From an uncultured Oscillospiraceae bacterium (lineage in GTDB: Bacteria; Bacillota; Clostridia; Oscillospirales; Oscillospiraceae): 35,379 nt of DNA. The stretch covers positions 1 through 35,379 of the forward strand of contig CANQSD010000005.1 in assembly GCA_947626385.1 (NCBI GenBank), read 5' to 3'. Position numbers and translations under genes: made by a program. The notes under the pieces are model-generated. The model saw only the letters and a list, made by a program, of their open reading frames with translations, did no database searches and was not told the DNA's origin. Below, piece by piece: positions 25,712 through 33,709 of the stretch; the stretch's first letter is position 1, and every line of letters begins with the position of its first letter.

Positions 25712-26544
25712 CAAACCTCCTTGACCGTCACGGCTTTCTTTTTTCCAAGGCCAAGGGGCAGAATTTCCTGATCGCCTCCTGGGTCCCGGAGCGGATCGCG
25801 GAGGAGGCGGGGGCGGACGGGCACACAGGCGTGCTGGAGATCGGGCCCGGCGTGGGGTGCCTTACCGCTCAATTGGCAAAGCGCGCGGGCAGGGTCCTGG
25901 CGCTGGAGGTGGACGCGCGGCTCATGCCGGTGCTTGCCGAGACCGTGGGCGGGATGGCCAACGTCACCGTTCTCAACCTGGACGCCATGGAGGCGGACCT
26001 TTCCGCGCTGGTAACCGAACATCTCCCCGGCCTCACCCCCGCCGTCTGCGCCAATCTGCCCTACAACATCACCACCCCCATCCTCACGAGGCTCATCGGC
26101 AGCGGCCTATTTGAACACATCACCGTGATGGTCCAGCGGGAGGTGGCCCGCCGGATCTGCGCCGCGCCGGGGACGGCGGAATATGGGGCCTTCGGGATTT
26201 ATGTAAACTTCTATACGGAGCCGAAGCTCCTCTTCGACGTGCCCCCCGCCTGCTTTGAGCCCCGCCCCAAGGTCACAAGCTCGGTCCTCCGTCTCCGGCG
26301 GCGCGAGACGCCCGCCGCGCAGGTAAACGAGGCCCTTTTCTTCCGGATCGTCCGGGCGGCCTTCAATCAACGCCGTAAAACGCTCCAGAACGCTCTCTAC
26401 GCCGGTTTTGCCGGGAGGGTGGACAAGGATGCCGTCGCCTCCGCCGTCGCCAGGGCGGGCCTTCCGGAGGCTGTACGGGGCGAGGCGCTGTCCATCCCCG
26501 AATTTGCCGCCCTCACCGATGCCCTCGGGGAGGTCCTGCCGTGA
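25684..26544 (+). CDS. rsmA: 16S rRNA dimethyladenosine transferase
   Basis: FLFSKAKGQNFLI; VLEIGPGVGCLTAQL; NLPYNITTPIL. Confidence 0.95.
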   Translation: MDLTNLAELTNLLDRHGFLFSKAKGQNFLIASWVPERIAEEAGADGHTGVLEIGPGVGCLTAQLAKRAGRVLALEVDARLMPVLAETVGGMANVTVLNLDAMEADLSALVTEHLPGLTPAVCANLPYNITTPILTRLIGSGLFEHITVMVQREVARRICAAPGTAEYGAFGIYVNFYTEPKLLFDVPPACFEPRPKVTSSVLRLRRRETPAAQVNEALFFRIVRAAFNQRRKTLQNALYAGFAGRVDKDAVASAVARAGLPEAVRGEALSIPEFAALTDALGEVLP

Positions 26545-27122
26545 TCGCGCCGCTGGACTTTTACCGCCGGGACACGCTCACCGTGGCGCGGGAGCTTTTG
26601 GGCTGTACCCTGATCTCACGCGCGGGCGGTGTGGAGACGCGGGGCGTCATCGTGGAGACGGAGGCGTACTGCGGTCCGTCCGACCCGGCCTCCCACGCCT
26701 ACCGGGGCCGCACTGAGCGGGTCCGGGCGCTCTACGAGGGCAAGGGCCTTGCTTACATCTACCTCATCTACGGTATGTACTGGTGCCTCAACATCTCCTG
26801 CGGGCCCGAGACCTCCCCCGACTGCGTCCTGCTCCGCGCCCTGGAGCCCGTGGACGGCATCGACGCCATGCGGGCGCGCCGAAAAACCGCCGCTCTCAAA
26901 AATCTCTGCTCCGGCCCCGGCAAGCTTTGCGCGGCCCTGGGCATCGACAAGTCGCTCTACGGCGCGCGTCTCTACGACCCGTCCTCCCTCCTCACCCTGG
27001 AAGCAAGGGAACGGGACTTCCCCGTGTCGGCGTCTCCCCGGATCGGCATCGACTACGCCGGGGACGCGAAAAATTGGCTGTGGCGATTCACCATCCCCGG
27101 CAATCCATATGGTTCCAGGTGA
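26541..27122 (+). CDS. DNA-3-methyladenine glycosylase (AAG/MPG type)
   Basis: FYRRDTLTVARELLGCTLISRAGGVETRGVIVETEAYCGPSDPASHAYRGRTERVRALYEGKGLAYIYLIYGMYWCLNI. Confidence 0.93.
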   Translation: MIAPLDFYRRDTLTVARELLGCTLISRAGGVETRGVIVETEAYCGPSDPASHAYRGRTERVRALYEGKGLAYIYLIYGMYWCLNISCGPETSPDCVLLRALEPVDGIDAMRARRKTAALKNLCSGPGKLCAALGIDKSLYGARLYDPSSLLTLEARERDFPVSASPRIGIDYAGDAKNWLWRFTIPGNPYGSR

Positions 27123-27159
27123 CCCCGGACACAAGATTTTGTGCCGGGGCCCTTTTTTT
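27123..27159 (+). terminator. Rho-independent terminator
   Basis: CCCCGGACACAAgattTTGTGCCGGGGCCCTTTTTTT. Confidence 0.9.
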
Positions 27160-27217
27160 CGCAAGTAAACTATATCAAAAATTCAAGCTTCTTTGAGAAG
27201 ATTTTGTCATGTTGACG

Positions 27218-27247
27218 TTGCAATTTTTCATCCCTTTAGTGTAGAAT
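27218..27247 (+). promoter_or_regulatory. Putative promoter of PEPCK gene
   Basis: TTGCAA-18-TAGAAT. Confidence 0.45.
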
Positions 27248-27292
27248 GATACACAGTGAAATTTGTATCTCTACAAGGAGGTTTTTGCAAGT

Positions 27293-29065
27293 ATGTACAC
27301 CAACAATCAGGCAGTCCTCACATGGATCGACAAGATGGCCGCCCTCACAAAGCCGGACAAGATCGTCTGGATCAACGGCAGCGAGGAGCAGCTGGAGGAG
27401 CTGCGTCAGGAGGCCTATAAGACCGGCGAGCTCATCAAGCTCAACGGCGAGGAGCTTCCCGGCTGCGTCTATCACCGCTCCGCCCTCAACGACGTGGCCC
27501 GCGTGGAGGACCGCACCTTCATCTGCTGTGAGAAGAAGGAGGACGCCGGCCCCACCAATAACTGGATGGACCCCGCCCAGATGCACAAAATGCTGGACGA
27601 GATCTACGACGGCTCCATGAAGGGCCGCACCATGTACGTCATCCCCTACTCCATGTCCATCGTGGGCTCCCCCTTCGCCAAGTACGGCATCGAGCTCACC
27701 GACTCCATCTACGTGGTCGTCTCCATGGCCATTATGACGAGGGTGGGCCTGGACGTCTACGACGCCCTGGGCGACAGCCCCGACTTCATCAAGGGCCTGC
27801 ACTCCAAGGCCGATCTGGACGCCGAGAAGCGCTATATCGTCCACTTCCCCCAGGAGAACACCATCATGTCCGTCAACTCCGGCTACGGCGGAAACGTTCT
27901 GCTGGGCAAAAAGTGCTTCGCCCTGCGCATCGCCTCCTGCCTTGGCCGTGACGAGGGCTGGATGGCCGAGCATATGCTGATTCTCGGCGTGGAGTTCCCC
28001 AACGGCGAGATCCACTACATCTCCGCCGCCTTCCCCTCCGCCTGCGGCAAGACCAACCTTGCCATGCTCATCCCCCCCGAGGGCTATCAGAAGGCCGGCT
28101 ACAAGGTCTGGACCGTGGGCGACGACATCGCCTGGATCCGTCCCGGCCCTGACGGGCGTCTGTGGGCCGTGAACCCGGAGAACGGCTTCTTCGGCGTGGC
28201 CCCCGGCACCTCCATGAAGTCCAATCCCAACGCCATGCTGTCCACCAAGAAGAACACCATCTTCACAAACGTGGTCCTCAAGCCCGACGGCACCGTCTGG
28301 TGGGAGGGCATGGACAAGAATCCTCCCGAGGGCGCTCTCAACTGGAAGGGCGAGCCCTGGGACCCCGCCGACGGCTCCAAGGGCGCTCACCCCAACTCCC
28401 GCTTCACCGCCCCCGCCCGCAACTGCCCCTGCCTTTCCAAGGAGTATGACAACCCCCAGGGCGTGCCTCTGGACGCCATGCTCTTCGGCGGCCGCCGCGC
28501 CAAGACCGCTCCCCTGGTCTATCAGTCCCGTGACTGGAACCACGGCGTGTTCGTAGGCGCCACCGTCGCCTCCGAGACCACCGCCGCCGCCACCGGCGCC
28601 GTGGGCGTGGTCCGCCGCGACCCCATGTCCATGCGGCCCTTCATCGGCTACCACGTGGCCGACTACTGGCAGCACTGGATCGACATGGGCCGCGACCCCA
28701 GGGTCACGAAGCTCCCCAAGATCTTCCATGTCAACTGGTTCCGCACCGACGACGAGGGCAACTTCCTCTGGCCGGGCTTCGGCGACAATATGCGCGTTTT
28801 GGAGTGGATCCTGAAGCGCTGCGCCGGTGAGGTGGACGCCGTGGAGACCCCCATCGGCTATATGCCCCGCCCCGAGGACATCAACCTTGCGGGCATCGAG
28901 GACGAGGTCAGCGAGGACACCCTGAAGGAGCTCCTCACCATCGACAAGGACGTCTGGAAGGCCGAGGCCGCCGACATCCGCAAGTTCTTCGGCGAGGTCG
29001 GCGAGGGCAAGCTCCCCAAGGAGCTCTCCGACTGCCTCGAGACGCTGGAGAACAACCTGAAATAA
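27293..29065 (+). CDS. pckG: Phosphoenolpyruvate carboxykinase (GTP)
   Basis: Full-length GTP-PEPCK: AAFPSACGKTNLAML P-loop, WTVGDDIAWI, RFTAPARNCPCL; aaggaggt RBS. Confidence 0.97.
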   Translation: MYTNNQAVLTWIDKMAALTKPDKIVWINGSEEQLEELRQEAYKTGELIKLNGEELPGCVYHRSALNDVARVEDRTFICCEKKEDAGPTNNWMDPAQMHKMLDEIYDGSMKGRTMYVIPYSMSIVGSPFAKYGIELTDSIYVVVSMAIMTRVGLDVYDALGDSPDFIKGLHSKADLDAEKRYIVHFPQENTIMSVNSGYGGNVLLGKKCFALRIASCLGRDEGWMAEHMLILGVEFPNGEIHYISAAFPSACGKTNLAMLIPPEGYQKAGYKVWTVGDDIAWIRPGPDGRLWAVNPENGFFGVAPGTSMKSNPNAMLSTKKNTIFTNVVLKPDGTVWWEGMDKNPPEGALNWKGEPWDPADGSKGAHPNSRFTAPARNCPCLSKEYDNPQGVPLDAMLFGGRRAKTAPLVYQSRDWNHGVFVGATVASETTAAATGAVGVVRRDPMSMRPFIGYHVADYWQHWIDMGRDPRVTKLPKIFHVNWFRTDDEGNFLWPGFGDNMRVLEWILKRCAGEVDAVETPIGYMPRPEDINLAGIEDEVSEDTLKELLTIDKDVWKAEAADIRKFFGEVGEGKLPKELSDCLETLENNLK

Positions 29066-29080
29066 GCGAAATTTCAAGCG

Positions 29081-29114
29081 AAGCCCGGGAGGCCCCACGG
29101 TCCCCGGGCTTTTT
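29081..29114 (+). terminator. Rho-independent terminator after pckG
   Basis: AAGCCCGGGaggccccacggtcCCCGGGCTTTTT. Confidence 0.9.
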
Positions 29115-29116
29115 CC

Positions 29117-29145
29117 TTGCCCGCGCTTTCATGTTGTGGTATACT
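29117..29145 (+). promoter_or_regulatory. Putative promoter of mutY
   Basis: TTGCCC-17-TATACT. Confidence 0.45.
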
Positions 29146-29166
29146 TGTCAAAAAGGAGGCGATCTC

Positions 29167-30207
29167 TTGACCGAATCGGAACGTCTTGCCGCCGCCATTC
29201 CGCTGCTGCTTACATGGCACCGCGCCAACCGCCGTCCCCTCCCCTGGCGGGACGCGCCCACGCCCTACGCCGTCTGGGTGTCGGAGATCATGCTCCAGCA
29301 GACGCGCATCGAGGCGGCCATCCCTTACTACCGCCGCTTCATGGAGCGCCTGCCCGACGTGCGCGCCCTTGCCGAGGTATCCGAAGACGAGCTCATGAAG
29401 CTCTGGGAGGGGCTGGGCTATTATAGCCGCGCCAGAAATCTCCAAAAGGCCGCGAAGCTTATCATGGAAGCTTACGGCGGGGAGCTTCCGCGCACGGCGC
29501 GGGAGCTGCGCGGCCTCCCCGGCATCGGCGATTACACCGCCGGGGCCATCGCCTCCCTGGCCTTCGGCGAACCGGAGCCGGCGGTGGACGGCAACGTCCT
29601 GCGCGTCGTCCTGCGGCTTCTGGCGAAAGACGACGACGCCCTGGACCCCAGGACCCGCGCCGCCGTCACGGACCTCCTCCGCGCCCTCTACCCCTCCGGC
29701 GAGGACGCCGCCCTGCTCACGGAGGGCCTTATGGAGCTGGGCGAGACGGTCTGTCTCCCCCGTGAGGCCGTCAGCTGCGGCGACTGTCCCCTTTCCGCTC
29801 TGTGCCTTGCCCGTGAGGCCGGCAAGGCCGCCGCTCTCCCCGTGCGTTCCCCTCGCCGGGACCGCCGCGTGGAGGAAAAAACAGTCCTCCTTCTGGAGCA
29901 CGACGGCCTTTACGCCCTTCGCCGCCGCGGCGACACGGGGCTCCTGGCCGGGATGTGGGAGTTTCCCAATCTCGACGGCTTTCTCGCCCCCGACGAGCTT
30001 CTCCCCCGCCTACGGGACCTCTCCCCCCAGGGTCTCATCCCCTGCGGCGAGGCCAAACACCTCTTCACCCACGTGGAGTGGCGTATGCGCGGCTACCGCG
30101 TCCCCTGCGCCGTCATGTCCCCCGCCTACACCTGGCTCACCCCCGCCGCCCTCCGCGCCCATCACCCCATCCCCTCCGCCTTCCGCTTCTTCCAAAACCA
30201 ACTCTGA
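29167..30207 (+). CDS. mutY: A/G-specific adenine glycosylase, probable TTG start
   Basis: WRDAPTPYAVWVSEIMLQQTRIEAAIPYYRRFMERLP; LPGIGDYTAGAIASLAFGEPEPAVDGNVLRV; CGDCPLSALC; AAGGAGG 7 nt before TTG. Confidence 0.93.
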   Translation: MTESERLAAAIPLLLTWHRANRRPLPWRDAPTPYAVWVSEIMLQQTRIEAAIPYYRRFMERLPDVRALAEVSEDELMKLWEGLGYYSRARNLQKAAKLIMEAYGGELPRTARELRGLPGIGDYTAGAIASLAFGEPEPAVDGNVLRVVLRLLAKDDDALDPRTRAAVTDLLRALYPSGEDAALLTEGLMELGETVCLPREAVSCGDCPLSALCLAREAGKAAALPVRSPRRDRRVEEKTVLLLEHDGLYALRRRGDTGLLAGMWEFPNLDGFLAPDELLPRLRDLSPQGLIPCGEAKHLFTHVEWRMRGYRVPCAVMSPAYTWLTPAALRAHHPIPSAFRFFQNQL

Positions 30208-30395
30208 TCCCGCGCTTGCGTTTCTCCCCCTCCCTTCCGTGATCGCATCGAAAAGCTCCCCGCCGCGTCTGCGGCAGGGAGCTTCAAAAGCGTCTACGAG
30301 GGGTGGTGTGCATTTTTAATTGTGCTCAATGATACAAAAGAACCGTCCCCTGGTCCCCTGGTATCCTTGTATTTACAACGCCAACACACTATCTC

Positions 30396-31946
30396 TCAGT
30401 GTACCTCGACAGTGCGCTTCGCTGTTTTACTACCATTAGAAATTGTTATTTCGGCTGAGCCGGTCTTAATTGCAATGATTTGATTGCCCTCAATTTTGAT
30501 ATACTCATTGCCGCTCGTTACGGTAACTGTTATACCGTCGGCAGCTGTAAAGCTACAAGAACCGTACGCAGGATTAATACTGCAGATCTCAATTTTGCCA
30601 TCCTGGCCAATCGTATTACTGCTCGAATCTTTAACCGATATTCCGAGAGAAGTTGCAGTTATATTTATTGATTGAGTATGGCTTGTTTTGTCGCACTCAG
30701 TGGGCTTTTCCGTTGTTTCATTCTTGCTGCCGCTTTCCGTTCTCGGATTCGCATCGTCCGGCGAAACAGAAAAGGACAGTACGCCGTTGGACTTTGTGGC
30801 ATTTACGATAATGGCGTTTCCTCCACTTCCAATGCTGGAAGCCAGCGTTTTAATGTTCTCAAGCTTGACGCGACCGGACAGGACATTTCCTACCATTCCG
30901 ACATAAGGAGTAAGTGCCTTTAAAATGTCATCATCCGTATAGCCGGATTCCATTGTATCCGCAACGGCCGCGCCTGCCTCCATCAATCCCAAGTACGCTT
31001 TGGCATCGGCTTCGGCCATTTCGTCTGTGTAACCGGCAAAGACCTTTGCCCATTCTGTGTTATGCTTTTTATCGCTGCAAGTACACAAAAATGCGCTAAC
31101 TGACCCAGTGCCAGTAGCACTATTATAGTGATAGATAGGGTTCGCTAATTCAAGCTTGTTTTCTTGCAGGTAAGCCTCAAGCTCAGCTCTCATTTCGGGG
31201 GAGAGATTCTGCTTTCTGGCGTAGCTGATGATAGAATATTGTCTGGCTAAAAACAAATCTCTTCCGCTGGCATCCATCTTTTTTCCTTTTATATTGTCTT
31301 GAAAAACCCCACTTTTCCACATGTTAACAATCTCGGTAATCTCATCGTCGGTCAAGCCTGTGTATGTATTGACGACCGCTTGGACGACGTGGTCCTTCTT
31401 CTCTTTCAAATCCAATATTCCCCCGCCAAGTTTGCCACTGTTCAGGCCCTCGATAACTTCGTTAAAGGTTTCCCAATATTGCGTCATATCATCTGCAAAG
31501 GATGCCGTGACATCAGTGTGATCTTTCAGATAATCTAAGTAAGCATCGATTTTTGAATTCTCTTCACCCAACTTGGCAATCAAACCGGTATCAACCGTAC
31601 CATTCCAGCCGTCATAGCTCAGTTTCGTTGACGTGAGGTCCCCGAAAGCATCCTTCAGCGCCCCCTCAATGTCCGAACCCTCAAGTCCTCCGGCGGCCTG
31701 GACACCTTTATTCGTCAGGGCAATCATCGCACCGCCGCTCGGTCCAAACAGGCCGGGGTCCGCGTAGTCTGCCAGCTCCAGCGCGTGCATGATCTCTCCT
31801 ACGGTCGCTCTGTCCTGGCCTTTCTTGGTGTACTCAATATACCCGTTATACGCCACCACGCCCACGCCGGCCAGAATCGCCAGCACGGCGATGACGACCA
31901 CAAGCTCCACTAATGTGAAGCCTTTTCTGTTGACCCGCTTTTGCAT
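30396..31946 (-). CDS. Type IV prepilin/pseudopilin-like surface protein with long C-terminal region and Ig-like end
   Basis: MQKRVNRKGFTLVELVVVIAVLAILAGVGVVAYNGYIEY class III (prepilin) signal; C-terminal ITVTVTSGNEYIKIEGNQIIAIKTGSAEITISNGSKTAKRTVEVH resembles a BIG2-like fold; AAGGAGG RBS. Confidence 0.88.
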   Translation of the reverse strand: MQKRVNRKGFTLVELVVVIAVLAILAGVGVVAYNGYIEYTKKGQDRATVGEIMHALELADYADPGLFGPSGGAMIALTNKGVQAAGGLEGSDIEGALKDAFGDLTSTKLSYDGWNGTVDTGLIAKLGEENSKIDAYLDYLKDHTDVTASFADDMTQYWETFNEVIEGLNSGKLGGGILDLKEKKDHVVQAVVNTYTGLTDDEITEIVNMWKSGVFQDNIKGKKMDASGRDLFLARQYSIISYARKQNLSPEMRAELEAYLQENKLELANPIYHYNSATGTGSVSAFLCTCSDKKHNTEWAKVFAGYTDEMAEADAKAYLGLMEAGAAVADTMESGYTDDDILKALTPYVGMVGNVLSGRVKLENIKTLASSIGSGGNAIIVNATKSNGVLSFSVSPDDANPRTESGSKNETTEKPTECDKTSHTQSINITATSLGISVKDSSSNTIGQDGKIEICSINPAYGSCSFTAADGITVTVTSGNEYIKIEGNQIIAIKTGSAEITISNGSKTAKRTVEVH

Positions 31947-31997
31947 TGTAAAACCTCCTTACAAAGCTTCAGCTTGCACCTTCCCCGGTCGGAGGGG

Positions 31998-32016
31998 ACA
32001 TTATGGATATAATGTC
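31998..32016 (+). repeat. Left inverted repeat of putative invertible promoter (ACATTATGGATATAATGTC)
   Basis: Perfect 19-bp reverse complement of 32240-32258; embedded in a 42-bp palindrome (31986-32027). Confidence 0.9.
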
Positions 32017-32239
32017 CCCTCCGACCGAGCTTGAAGGCGTGAAGTCAGGAGGTTATGGCGGAAAAGCTGACCCTTACCGGGCAAAAAAGGGCGCGCTTTC
32101 GCGCGGCAGGCCGGTCTGGGCCTGTCGCGGCGTGGAATTTTTTGAAAAACTCCTAAAAAATTGTTGACATTATGGCTTTACGGTGCTACTATGTAGAGGA
32201 AGAATTTCATGAGGCTTGCGTTTTCCCCGGAAGGTGCGT
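32017..32239. other. Putative invertible promoter segment (223 bp)
   Basis: Bounded by 19-bp inverted repeats, contains a promoter and hairpins, sits between the prepilin-like gene and a tyrosine recombinase gene. Confidence 0.75.
32164..32192 (+). promoter_or_regulatory. Sigma70-like promoter inside the invertible segment
   Basis: A-tract then TTGACA-17-TACTAT, pointing away from the prepilin gene. Confidence 0.75.
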
Positions 32240-32258
32240 GACATTATATCCATAATGT
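32240..32258 (-). repeat. Right inverted repeat (GACATTATATCCATAATGT)
   Basis: Perfect reverse complement of 31998-32016; 4 bp from the recombinase stop. Confidence 0.9.
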
Positions 32259-32262
32259 TGCG

Positions 32263-33168
32263 TTATTTTTTTGCCCTCTTTCCCCTCCCGCGCTTTTTCG
32301 CGCGGGAGGGCTTTTTCGCGGCGGGGGCGTCGAAGCGCGGGGCAAGGCCAAGCGCGTTCACAAGCCTCCGATGCTCCGCGCCGCTGGACTTGGTGTAAAT
32401 ACGCGTCGTCTCGATGCTGCTATGGCCTAAAACATCCGCCAGCTTCACCACATCGTGGTTGGCGTCGTAGAACGTCCGGGCGAAGAGCTTGCGGAGGTTG
32501 TGGGGAAACGCCTTCGCGGCCCGGACCCTGGCGCGGACCGCCGCCGCCTTCATGATGGCCCAGACGCGCCCCCGGCTCAGGGGCTTGCCCCGACGGCCGC
32601 GGAAGATGACGCCGGAGGCAATGCCGGCCTTTTCCGCGTACCGCTCCAGCTCCCGCCCCACGTCGTCCGGCACCATGATCCGCCGGGTCTTGCGCTTGCA
32701 GGTGACAAGAATCTCCCGCTCCTTCACCGCCTCCAGCGTGAAATACGCCAGCTCCGAGACCCGGATGCCGGTGGAGCAGATCGCGGCGAGGATGAGCCGG
32801 TCCCGCCCTCTCGCGGCGTCCAGAAGCGCCTCGTAGTCCGAGCGCGTCAGCTCCCTGTCCTCCGGGCAGTAAGCGTCCCGCTGGATGACCAGCCGCTGCG
32901 TTTCGCAGTCCGTCCACTTTTTGAACCGGAAGAACGCGAACAGGGACGCCAGCATGGTGTTGATGCTGCTGGGGGCGTAGTGCCTGGCGATCAGCTCCTG
33001 CTTGAACCCGCAGGTGGTCTCCGCCGTGACCTCCCGCCCCTCCAGAAACGCGCAGTAGGCGCGGACGTCGTGGAGGTACTTTGCGATGGTGTGTTCGCTG
33101 CGTTCCCTGGCGGCAAGCGACGCCTCGAACCCCTCGATGACCTCCGGTGTGATCAATCTGGCTTCCAT
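32263..33168 (-). CDS. Tyrosine recombinase (Xer/invertase type) with basic C-terminal tail
   Basis: STGIRVSELAYFTL, KRKTRRIMVP, PHNLRKLFARTFYD, LGHSSIETTRIYTK: R-K-HxxR-H-Y set; tail AAKKPSRAKKRGRGKRAKK. Confidence 0.93.
   Translation of the reverse strand: MEARLITPEVIEGFEASLAARERSEHTIAKYLHDVRAYCAFLEGREVTAETTCGFKQELIARHYAPSSINTMLASLFAFFRFKKWTDCETQRLVIQRDAYCPEDRELTRSDYEALLDAARGRDRLILAAICSTGIRVSELAYFTLEAVKEREILVTCKRKTRRIMVPDDVGRELERYAEKAGIASGVIFRGRRGKPLSRGRVWAIMKAAAVRARVRAAKAFPHNLRKLFARTFYDANHDVVKLADVLGHSSIETTRIYTKSSGAEHRRLVNALGLAPRFDAPAAKKPSRAKKRGRGKRAKK
32283..32316 (+). terminator. Strong plus-direction terminator inside the recombinase 3' coding region
   Basis: CCCTCCCGCGC-tttttc-GCGCGGGAGGG-CTTTTTC. 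Confidence 0.8.
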
Positions 33169-33260
33169 GATACTCCTCCTCTTTTGCGTGAAGATACTGT
33201 ATTTTGCCCGAAGTGGGTGCAGTCAATCTATCACTCAAAAGGAAGGAACAGTCAAGAATA

Positions 33261-33421
33261 ATACTAATATCTATTTAAAAGGAGACACCGAGCGGCGAGG
33301 ATTTTTCGTGTCAGGCAAGGAAGACGCCGCAGGGAATACTGTATGTATTCCCAAGGCGGCTGACGCCGCATGACGCGAAAAAGACCGTCGCGAATGGCTT
33401 CTTTTAATTAGATATTAGTAT
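33261..33421. repeat. ~161-bp imperfect palindromic element (MITE-like or structured RNA)
   Basis: ATACTAATATCTATTTAAAAG...CTTTTAATTAGATATTAGTAT ends; nested GGGAATACtgtatGTATTCCC centre. Confidence 0.8.
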
Positions 33422-33435
33422 AAGCCGGTCCAAAA

Positions 33436-33482
33436 AAACAAAATCCGAACCCGTCTTCCCAAACGAAGACCTGGTTCGGATT
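33436..33482 (-). terminator. tRNA-Leu terminator
   Basis: AAATCCGAACC...GGTTCGGATTT; T-rich on the minus strand. Confidence 0.75.
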
Positions 33483-33491
33483 TCGTACCTT

Positions 33492-33575
33492 TGGTGCGGG
33501 TAGTGGGACTTGAACCCACACGGTATAGCCACAGGAACCTAAATCCTGCGCGTCTGCCAATTCCGCCATACCCGC
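33492..33575 (-). tRNA. tRNA-Leu(UAG)
   Basis: GCGGGTATGGCGGAATTGGCAGACGCGCAGGATTTAGGTTCCTGTGGCTATACCGTGTGGGTTCAAGTCCCACTACCCGCACCA; long variable arm; loop TTTAGGT. Confidence 0.95.
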
Positions 33576-33610
33576 GTATTCAGAAAAGGAGGCCCTGCCG
33601 GCGTGGAAAT

Positions 33611-33639
33611 ATTGTATCACCGCCACGCCGGAATGTCAA
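33611..33639 (-). promoter_or_regulatory. tRNA-Leu promoter
   Basis: Minus strand TTGACA-17-TACAAT. Confidence 0.75.
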
Positions 33640-33657
33640 GAATGCGCAAAATACCTC

Positions 33658-33690
33658 TTGACATATGATACTACGTGGCGTATAGTATAA
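33658..33690 (+). promoter_or_regulatory. padR-operon promoter with possible PadR operator
   Basis: TTGACA-17-TATAGT; inverted ATACTA...TAGTAT. Confidence 0.65.
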
Positions 33691-33709
33691 TGCGTAAGGA
33701 GGTGTATCC

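Noticed and set aside
27236-29098. 620-aa minus-strand ORF
   Set aside because: Shadow of pckG caused by high GC3; Gly/Val/His-rich.
32420-33238. 272-aa minus ORF in another frame of the recombinase
   Set aside because: Out-of-frame Gly/Arg-rich translation; the 32263-33168 frame has the full tyrosine recombinase catalytic set.
33408-33626. 72-aa minus ORF (..GMAELADAQDLGSCGYTVWVQVPLPAP..)
   Set aside because: Translation of tRNA-Leu, a known spurious class.
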